64,000 bases of DNA from Isoetes taiwanensis (taxonomy: Eukaryota; Streptophyta; Lycopodiopsida; Isoetales; Isoetaceae). Every line of letters begins with the position of its first letter. The first letter of the stretch is position 1. Of this stretch, positions 57,034 to 64,000 are shown in pieces. The translations under genes were made by a program, and so were the position numbers. Under the pieces are notes generated by a model. The model was given only the letters and a program-made list of their open reading frames with translations, made no database searches and was not told the origin of the DNA. The stretch covers positions 6,473,199 to 6,537,198 of the forward strand of contig JAJEKV010000050.1 in NCBI GenBank assembly GCA_021234155.1, written 5' to 3'.

Positions 57034-58563
57034 TTAATCCTGGGATTCAACCACTGTTTCTATATCGGCAAGAGTATCTTCATCAAGTGAGATAATTCTG
57101 TTTCCACCATTTCCACCTGTCACCGTATCTGGAACAGCAGCTGCAACAGGTGCCTCCAGATTCTGTATATTTCCTGCAGCTGGATCCACAGTAATCCTTG
57201 GAGCAAGCCTTGGTGTAAACTTAGGAACATGTTTGCTGTATTTGGCCTTGAAAATATTTTGTCTTTTATTTCCTTGATTCCTGCTAGTATTCTCAGCATT
57301 ATCCTTCAGAAAGGTTATTGGTTTAACTGTTTTCTCCACAATATCTGCCATTCTATTGTTGCCAAATAGACTTTTTAAATTGGCATCCTTATCCTCAGCA
57401 TATTTCATGGTCATGTTAATCATGACATTACGGACTTCAAGGTATGAGATGTACCCTATGATAGCAGGTTTTAAAACCTTGTTCAATAGTTTTGTAATTG
57501 CCACCATTTTTATGATGGGAGTGGCATCCTCAAAGACTGCATCCAAGTGGTTCAAAAGATACCAAATGCCTTGATCTATCCAAATAATACCACAATGGCA
57601 AGTAGATTTATTATTTTTGAAGCACTTACACTTGAAATATGGGCAGTGCGTACGCCACATCCTCGTGAGAAAAAAATCATTCCTATCTTCATTGGGGTAG
57701 GCCATATGGCCTTTTTGACAGATTTGAATGGAAGGATCCTTATTGCATACCTCATCAAAGAACGACATATCAAATCCAAGACTTGGATTGATGTAAGTGA
57801 ATGATTTCTCCAGCCTGCCTGCTGCAGATTTAGCCTGCATAATCTCATCTTGGGTAATTCCAGCTAGTGCAATCCAAGTTTCCGTGTTGATGGGTGCCAA
57901 TGCTCCGAAATTTTGGCTCTTCCAGATAGCACGATCATAAGCAGCTGCAAAACCTTCGACGGACTGCTCAATTATAATAGGAAAGCATGAAGAGTTACGT
58001 AAGGTAAGGTTTGGAACTTCCTCTTGTTCTGGATTGTTATGCTGCAATTCTGTATCCAAGGAAGCAGCAACATGAATCTGCTCATTAAAAAAGTCAGGTT
58101 CTAACAGATCCTTTTCTGAAAATAAACATTCATCCTCATCTTCAATAGGATCATCATCCTCAAAAGATGGTTTAATACTATTGGCCTGTTCAAGAGCAGA
58201 AAGACCAATCATAAAATTTCTGGCAGTTTCATCTTCTTGGCAGGTTCTTTGGTATAGAATTTTGCTCATATTATTGTAAACCTCAAGTATTGTACCTTTG
58301 CACTTATTATACTCAAAATTGCACTTCTTCATACTATGGAGTAGCCTGAACCAGCCATTGAATCCAAGATATGTGATGGGAGACCTTGATTTGTCCTTCA
58401 AATTGGTTTCCTTGAAAATAATGTAGTCATGGATCTCCTTATTTCTGATGCATGCTACAATAGTTTGCACAGCCAAATTGGGACTATCAACCCCGCATTC
58501 ATGATACTTAAAGATCCTCAATTCTTTAATCCAATGGTTGAGCAAATCTTCTTTGGCATCAAC
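57034..58563 (-). CDS. exon 2 of the element's upstream gene, unknown protein
   Basis: 509 codons stay open from an acceptor (tttatag, exon start 58563, GTTGATGCC) to a TAG at 57034-57036. It has an acidic stretch (DDDPIEDEDECLFSEKDLLE), a Cys/His cluster (HCPYFKCKCFKNNKSTCHCG, preceded by CQKGH) that could bind zinc, and a basic, Pro/Arg-rich tail (KHVPKFTPRLAPR). I recognise no family. It lies 157 bp upstream of the RT frame in the same orientation, so a bicistronic or spliced transcript is likely. An ORF1-type role, RNA binding or particle formation, is inference. There is no ATG near its start, which supports the splice from exon 1. Confidence 0.6.
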   Translation of the reverse strand, partial: VDAKEDLLNHWIKELRIFKYHECGVDSPNLAVQTIVACIRNKEIHDYIIFKETNLKDKSRSPITYLGFNGWFRLLHSMKKCNFEYNKCKGTILEVYNNMSKILYQRTCQEDETARNFMIGLSALEQANSIKPSFEDDDPIEDEDECLFSEKDLLEPDFFNEQIHVAASLDTELQHNNPEQEEVPNLTLRNSSCFPIIIEQSVEGFAAAYDRAIWKSQNFGALAPINTETWIALAGITQDEIMQAKSAAGRLEKSFTYINPSLGFDMSFFDEVCNKDPSIQICQKGHMAYPNEDRNDFFLTRMWRTHCPYFKCKCFKNNKSTCHCGIIWIDQGIWYLLNHLDAVFEDATPIIKMVAITKLLNKVLKPAIIGYISYLEVRNVMINMTMKYAEDKDANLKSLFGNNRMADIVEKTVKPITFLKDNAENTSRNQGNKRQNIFKAKYSKHVPKFTPRLAPRITVDPAAGNIQNLEAPVAAAVPDTVTGGNGGNRIISLDEDTLADIETVVESQD

Positions 58564-59888
58564 CTATAAATTCACATTAAATCATAAGAACATTTTTCAA
58601 CCTGTAATTTATAACCTCACCTGGTTTCTAGTAAAACTAGAAAACTGAAATTTAAACTAAAAAAACCCCAAAATCTGTCACCAGACTTCCATCCTTGATA
58701 ATTCCTACTGGAAATACCAAGTCTGCCCTTAGCAGCCTTAGGAATACTACAGGTCATTATTCCTAAGCCAGGAAAAGGTTATATCTAGAACTTAATCATG
58801 AAAACTGAGAAATTAAATTTGTTGTAGTAATACATTTTATTCCTTATCCATAAGACATCACATATCTTATTGTATCCAAGTCAAAAAATCCTTCAAATCA
58901 TAGACATAAAATCTAAGCCATAAATGTACTTTCAGGCCAGCATAACAGATTATGTGCTGGTGATAATATTTACATGAATATCACTTTAAACAGTATTATC
59001 CTCATATTGGACCAATCTTACTTGAAGTTCTTGCAGAAGACGTCATAAGCTAAGAAACATCAAAGCATGGAGCAAGAAACCTGGTTACCTACAGTTAAAC
59101 AACCAAATATTAGCCAGTGAGGGTAATAAAGGAAGAACTAGCAGGTAAGCAGTAGGTCTCTTGGGTATTCCATTTCACCATGTCTTTAATGGTAAGTTTT
59201 TGCATGCAAAACCTGGAGGACAACTCATGAAAGTACAATCTGTCACAGATCTATTCAAAACTTGGTCTGATCTGCTTAACTAGTTCTGTAAAATAGCCAC
59301 ACAGACTCCCTTACCTTGGAGTTACTTAGGGACAAGCACTTGCACCCATAATAAGTAATAATATGTAACCATTTATCCTAGTATTTGGAAGTTTAATTTA
59401 TGCTTCCATCTTTATTGGTCTGATCAAAGGATCCAACAATCTATCTACGCAATTATATGGTGCATGGACTTCATACCAATCTCAACCAGGTATCAGATCT
59501 GAACACATACTCCAGAACCATTACAATATCACAAACACATTGACAACAAGTCTCTAATACTACAAAACTGCTCTCAACCTATTAAGAGCAATATAGGCCA
59601 TTCTATGTAGCACAAGTTATTTTCTGCTGATGTGTACTTACTTAAGCATTTCGACCCCATATTATTAGGACCATGATTGTAACAGTAACCTCAGTAAATA
59701 AGTGGTAATAAACACATAGCTTATGCCTTCATACACCTATTCTTACAAACAAACTCAGCATGCAAGCTAATCATAGATCCAAAAATATCTGATCCTTCTC
59801 ACACATGATCAATCTTCACTTATTAATTTCAGAAGAATCTGCTAAATATAACTTCAGAATTCTACAACATAGCATGGATAGCATTCAC
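58564..59888 (-). other. predicted intron of the upstream gene
   Basis: The interval begins GTGAATGC and ends with a pyrimidine-containing tract and TTTATAG on the minus strand. It joins phase-0 exons 59889-60227 and 57034-58563. Most of it (58655 upward) is part of the 2.38-kb repeat; the last 91 bp are unique. Confidence 0.5.
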
Positions 59889-61037
59889 CTGAGTAGAGTT
59901 CGCTCCAGGGGGAAATCCCATTTGTTGAATTGCAGCAGTCTTGCATCCAGATGTGTCTTTATTGCTGGTGATCTTGTTGGCAGGCATTTACTCCTTTCCT
60001 TTATTCCTGGGGACCTGCTCCACTGCCTCAGCATTCTTGATGTTCCCATCACAATCAGCAGCAGCAGTGCATTTATTCACCAGGGGGATATCTACAGCAG
60101 TCTTTGAATTCGAAGCATTTGCTGCCTTGCGAAATTCCCAGATCTTTTTTCTCTTTGGGGCAAGAGTAGCTTCCAGCTCTAGCTTTCTTCTAGTAGACAT
60201 GTTAAGATCACCCTTCTTTCTGCCCATTTCAGGGGCAGAAGTCGGGCTTCATAATGTGGAGGACAGAAACGACATCAAACTCAAGCTGTAGTGCCTCTAT
60301 TTATCCTAGATCATGGTCCTTAGCAAAGCCTGTGTACACTGGACGTGTCCTTAACTTTGCCCTGTATTTATCTGTAATAACAGAAATTGCACGAGCTTCT
60401 ATCATTATCTGGAAGGTGCTGATGCCAGGCATTCCTCTATCTCAATCCTTCACGCTGTTAGCTGTATCCGGAGCCCTAAAGCATTTTTTTGGAACCCTAA
60501 CAAATATTTGCTTTCGTCATTTAAAATATGCCATGTCATTTATTTACAAATGTTCCAAAGTTTTATGCTAACTAGATCATCTTATTGCCATACCCCTAGG
60601 GTCATATGCCAAGCAACTTGTCTTCTACTCTGCATAGCAACTTAAACCATTAATAAAAAATCCTACCTCCGACCTTTGTTCGGGGGGCTATTGCATATTT
60701 AGCCATAGTCTGGAGCCAAAACTGCAATATACATAGCAAGGGGTGCAGAGCCTTGCTATGCCAAGGCCCTACCCTCCCAATGCTTATTATTTCTACTATC
60801 AGCACCTAAAACATTTTCTTCAGAGACATGATCATATCCCCTTTGTTATACAAAAGTCCTGGGAACCGTTCATTCTGTATAAATCTCAATACAGTAGTAG
60901 TAGTTTCCTTTTTTCCAAAGCCATTTGTGATGAAGGTCTCTACCAAACAAGCTATATCCCTGGCAGCTTCTGCTTGGTCTGAATGCGCATACATATACGG
61001 CAATATTTGTGATATGATAACCTTCAATGCATGCCAG
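58655..61037 (-). repeat. upstream pseudo-LTR of the Penelope-like element
   Basis: Second copy of the 2.38-kb direct repeat. On the minus strand it starts inside the RT C-terminus (WHALKVIISQILPYMYAHSD), so an upstream unit is 5'-truncated here. Beyond 61037 unrelated sequence begins. The two copies differ at scattered single bases and in one dense patch (60220-60270 against 54229-54273). Confidence 0.8.
59889..60227 (-). CDS. exon 1 of the element's upstream gene
   Basis: 113 codons from ATG (MGRKKGDLNMSTRRKLELEA) to a CAG/GTGAAT donor in phase 0. The start is basic (KKIWEFRKAANASN follows). The middle is Asn/Ala-rich, and the end is GFPPGANSTQ. A C-to-T change makes a TAA about two-thirds of the way along (59988-59990, after NKGKE); the sister copy has CAA there. 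The same donor phase and the same start occur in the older copy at 50503-50934, so both the exon and its splice are probably real. Correct splicing would join it to the exon beginning VDAKEDLLNHW. Confidence 0.6.
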
Positions 61038-61690
61038 TATTTTCGGCGCGGATCTACTTTGGGGTCTATTCTAAATGTAAGACAAGCTTCATAAGGTATG
61101 TGCACGGATCAACCAACTTGTTTTTTGAATCTAAACTTGTTTTTGGGTAGATTTAGGGCTTTTTGTATTTGTTGTTTGTTCTTCCTTCAACCTTCATTCT
61201 TCTTCTTCCATTCTTGCATCCTTCTTCCATACATATTCTTCCATTCCCTTTGTCATCTTCTTCTTCGATTCTTCCTCCTCTTATACTACTTGTTCCTCCT
61301 CTTATTCAAATTCTTACTCTTAATCCTCCTCTTGCGCTTCATCTTCTTCGTATTCTTTCTCCCCATTTTCGGGTTCCTCCTCTTCTTCTTAGCCTTTTCT
61401 TCTTCGGAATTCTTCCATTCTTCTTCTAATTTTTTTTCCCATCTCGTTAAAAGACGAGACCCTTCTTCTTTCCAAAATTTTTCCTTATTAGTTTTTTTAT
61501 ACTATTTCTTTCTAATCATTGAATTTTTTGTTTTGCATGTACACTCCTAGCAAAATGTGTTGTTCTTGCAAAACAACTTGGCACCTCTTCCAAGTAAGGA
61601 TTTAATTTTTTCAATACGCTAATAAAATACTAATGCTTTATTTAGGTTAAATTGTTATCCAAGAAGGGGACGTCATTGAAACCACCCCTC
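61038..61690. mobile_element. fragment of a dispersed element shared with 45.2 kb
   Basis: Pyrimidine-rich sequence (cttcttc runs at 61180-61450) leads into 61515-61640, which matches 45205-45300 in inverse orientation (ttttgcatgtacactcctagcaaaatg). The 45.2-kb copy lies inside CACTA-like sequence, so this may be a CACTA fragment. Leu/Phe-rich frames here come from the pyrimidine bias. Confidence 0.45.
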
Positions 61691-61714
61691 CCCCATTGAT
61701 TTTGGAGGCAATAC

Positions 61715-62146
61715 TTGCAACAGCTATACGACCCTCAGGGTGCACATGCAGCATTACCCTTGCAAGAAGGCCCAGTGCTGGAAATCACAGATTCGGACGT
61801 GGAACAAGGCTTACAACGTCTTGCCAATGGGAAAGCCCCAGACTTGGATGGTATGCAGGCAGAATTGCTTAAGTGGGCAGGCCCGTCCATGATACCAGTG
61901 CTGACCGCCTTGTTCAACAAGGCATTACAGGAAGGCTTCCCGCTGCAGTGGACCAATAGCAGAGTTGTTCCCATCTATAAGGCAGGTGACCCACACTGCC
62001 CAGCCAATTACCGAACAATCATGGTCAGTTCGGTGTTTGCAAAACTGCTTGCTGGGATTCTCGAGCAGCAGTTGGCTGGCAAAAGAGGCGAGAGGGTCGC
62101 GGGCCCTCACCCAGGCGGGGATTCAGACCCCGCACTCAACCATTGA
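61715..62146 (+). pseudogene. LINE reverse transcriptase N-part
   Basis: The open frame shows DVEQGLQRLANGKAPDLDGM, ELLKWAGPSMIPVLTALFNK, SRVVPIYKAGDPHCPANYRT and IMVSSVFAKLLAGILEQQL, the fingers region of a LINE RT. Past about 62090 the protein continues in changing frames: HSTIDHIFTF, CFVDF.KAFDIVPR (motif A, near 62220), PLSPTLFGLYIDQLE (motif B, near 62405) and YIDDVDLL (motif C, near 62520). The indels there make it inactive. Confidence 0.75.
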
Positions 62147-62904
62147 CCACATCTTCACGTTCGCGAACTTCGATTGAAGACGGCAGAGAAACCGGCCGCC
62201 GGGATCTATATTGTTGCTTTGTGGATTTTGGCGAAGGCATTTGACATCGTGCCTCGGGGAAAAACTATGGGCAAGATCGCAACGGTGGGGTTCCGTGAGA
62301 TTTGCGTAATGCATTAATGCAAAGCTATATGAAAGATGCTCGGGTCGGGTTGCGCCAGACAAGCCAACCATTTGATAGTAGTATCGGGGGTTCGTCGGGG
62401 ATGCCCCCTCTCCCCAACATTATTTGGGCTTTACATTGATCAATTGAGAGTCGGGCTTTGCCGATAATGGGGCGATGGAGCTCACCTTCTCTATCGATCG
62501 TCCGACGGTTAATATATATCGATGATGTGGACCTCCTAGCTTACACACCGCCAGACATGCAACGACATCTCGATGCCCCCGGACACATTCCCCGCCAAGC
62601 GGACCGATATCTTGGCGTCAAACCGCCAAGACTAAGGTGGTTTTCATATCATCTTCACGTCCACCGAGGGTCCCTCCTTCGTTACCAAGGCGAATGTGGA
62701 AGTTGCATCCACATACAAGTATTTGGGAGTGGAGTTTCCTTCTACTATGCAATCGGGACACATCCATACGGCTACGAAAGTGACGGCGGGCTAGAAGGCA
62801 ATCGTATGCAATGCAAAACAATAGTCATAGAGCTGGAGTTGTATGATTGGGCCCATCACCACACCTGTTCAAGGTCTTAGTAGAGCCCGGCCCTTTTATA
62901 CGGG

Positions 62905-63292
62905 GTGGAAGTATGGAGCCCAGTAGTATCACTTGCTACTTGGAATGACTTGGAGCAGGTCCAGAAAGCCTTCTTAGTACGAGCACTAGGGGTGAAGTCC
63001 ACAGTCCCATATCAAATTCTACTGCAGGAGACAGGATTTTTGCCTCTTCAGAGGGCGGCCCTTGATCGCCACCTTGTCTATTTTCAGAAGGTGCTCAATA
63101 TGGACGATGCTCGTCTCCCTAAACTAGCTTATATCATGGCAATGGGGCCGCAACGCCTCAAGGCCTACTGGAGGGAAAAGAGAGCTCAATGGTTGGCTAG
63201 ATGGAATGTGCAGGAGCACAGGTGCATACATATGCAAACCGAGGCAGATCGCCATAGCTTGAGGCAATATCTTGACGCTTGCTTCCTCAGCA
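62905..63292 (+). pseudogene. LINE ORF2 C-part before the insertion
   Basis: The open frame has LEQVQKAFLVRALGVKSTVP, then ETGFLPLQRAALDRHLVYFQ, EKRAQWLARWNVQEHRC and QYLDACFLS. It aligns closely with the protein at 26345-27058. The frame is cut at FLS by the DNA transposon and resumes at 63898. Confidence 0.8.
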
Positions 63293-63889
63293 CCCGGGGG
63301 GTTCGCCTAGATTATGGGGTATGAAACATGTGAGTGCACCAAATGGTTTTTTTATTGCCTCTCTGGTACCGTATACATAAGAAAAATATAAGATTTTTAT
63401 AGTTTGAATGCCGTATAGATACCAGAGGGAGTGTGGTGGCGCCAATGTTCGATTCGTATTCATACTGTAAAGGTCCGTCATTTTTGGTGAGCTTCTACGG
63501 TTGGGGATTCCGTCATCGAGTCTTAGATCAAGGTCTATATTGTATGAATGTCGAGGCGTATGTTTTAAGTTTCCTTCCGTTAACTTATAAAATATCACTT
63601 ACAAAATTACTTACATATTAATACTTACATAATAAGTATTAATACTATGATAATATATAAAGTAATAGATAATATATAAAGTAATAGAGATGTTGCATAT
63701 ATATGGAAAGGGTTGTCAAGTAAAAGTGTTTTGGGCAAGTAATTATATGATATGGGCTGCATTCTTTTACAAATAATGTAGTCGTATACAAAGGGTTTTT
63801 CATATAGAACTGTCGTATACAATGGGTTTTTTGACAACCTAAGGAACGCACATGGCATATATACCTATAATAGAGGTGAATCCCCCGGG
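63293..63889. mobile_element. 597-bp non-autonomous DNA transposon
   Basis: It begins cccggggggttcgcct and ends aggtgaatcccccggg, an imperfect terminal inverted repeat of about 28 bp. It is bounded by cctcagca at 63285-63292 and 63890-63897. Removing it restores the LINE frame (FLS to KLWD). The interior is AT-rich and non-coding. An 8-bp duplication is typical of hAT and some other superfamilies, but the CCCGGGGG end is not the usual hAT terminus. Confidence 0.8.
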
Positions 63890-64000
63890 CCTCAGCAAGC
63901 TTTGGGATGCCAATGCCCTTGAACATGTCAAGACAGCACACTATCAGCGTCACATAAATCCCACATTGGAACGAGGCCCGCAATGCTACCTGCGTACCCA

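Larger units (their letters stand above)
61691..64000 (+). mobile_element. LINE, 5'-truncated, split by a DNA transposon, runs off the window
   Basis: Plus-strand member of the same LINE family. It enters at the RT (DSDVEQGLQRLANGKAPDLD). It passes through a decayed catalytic region and an open C-terminal part (62905-63292). After a 597-bp insertion it continues at 63898 in the same protein (KLWDANALEHVK, then HYQRHINPTLERGPQCYLR). The 3' end lies beyond the window. Confidence 0.8.

Noticed and set aside
52657-61037. The 2.38-kb direct repeats as true LTRs of an LTR retrotransposon
   Set aside because: The repeats contain the RT C-terminus, an exon and intron sequence. They lack TG...CA ends, a primer-binding site and a target duplication, and the RT motifs are not of the LTR type.
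61098-61550. 150-codon Leu/Phe-rich frame that looks like a membrane protein
   Set aside because: It results from a cttcttc-rich pyrimidine tract. The parallel frame is equally open, and there is no distribution of polar loops.

Overview
The window is nuclear DNA of a land plant. The evidence is a group 1 (Em/LEA_5) LEA gene, pentatricopeptide-repeat (PPR) relics, a leucine-rich-repeat receptor-kinase relic, a chromodomain Ty3/gypsy element and L1-type LINE tails with a plant zf-RVT domain. The LINE repertoire and the very high content of nested repeats suggest a large-genome non-seed plant such as a fern, but that is inference. No bacterial genes, CRISPR array, rRNA gene or convincing tRNA gene was seen. 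Host genes are few and mostly broken.

Layout. 1-7.3 kb: low-repeat DNA with unidentified exon-like segments on both strands and a hairpin-rich stretch near 5.1-5.3 kb. 7.3-16.2 kb: a chromodomain gypsy element on the minus strand. It is split by a nearly full-length plus-strand LINE (9.2-13.2 kb), and its 5' part is rearranged into tandem gypsy/SINE composites. 17.1-19.3 kb: a 21-bp minisatellite, invaded by an inverted-repeat element that was itself invaded by an L1 tail. 20.5-21.6 kb: a short LEA gene with an ABRE/RY/TATA promoter cluster, followed by a broken tandem copy. 22.4-23.8 kb: an orphan exon and a PPR relic. 25.4-27.0 kb: two LINE 3' ends. 28.0-30.2 kb: unidentified exons and a receptor-kinase pseudogene. 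30.9-36.3 kb: a decayed, unusually CpG-rich full-length LINE with 5' tandem monomers. 37.6-42.1 kb: a 672-bp tandem repeat plus a PPR relic. 42.9-46 kb: AT-rich satellite, L1 tail, CACTA-like terminus and a (TTA)n tract. 46.0-48.7 kb: a 1.13-kb tandem repeat. 49.0-61.0 kb: a head-to-tail array of a Penelope-like retroelement on the minus strand. 61.1-64.0 kb: a CACTA-like fragment and another LINE split by a 597-bp inverted-repeat DNA transposon.

The most interesting part is 49-61 kb. A YMDD reverse transcriptase is flanked by nearly identical 2.4-kb direct repeats that include the end of the reverse transcriptase. It is preceded by a second gene that appears to be spliced: a short basic first exon lies in the repeat, and a phase-0 donor is conserved in an old diverged copy. 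Partial tandem units, pseudo-LTRs and retained introns are known traits of Penelope-like elements. The second notable system is a LINE family present at least six times. Its copies share a 3' end but have different microsatellite tails, and the best copy has ORF1 and ORF2 in one frame separated by a single UAG. Several near-identical repeat pairs differ at CAG/CTG sites, which are replaced by CG. This may be a consensus-calling artefact at methylated CHG sites and affects how far the frame breaks here can be trusted.
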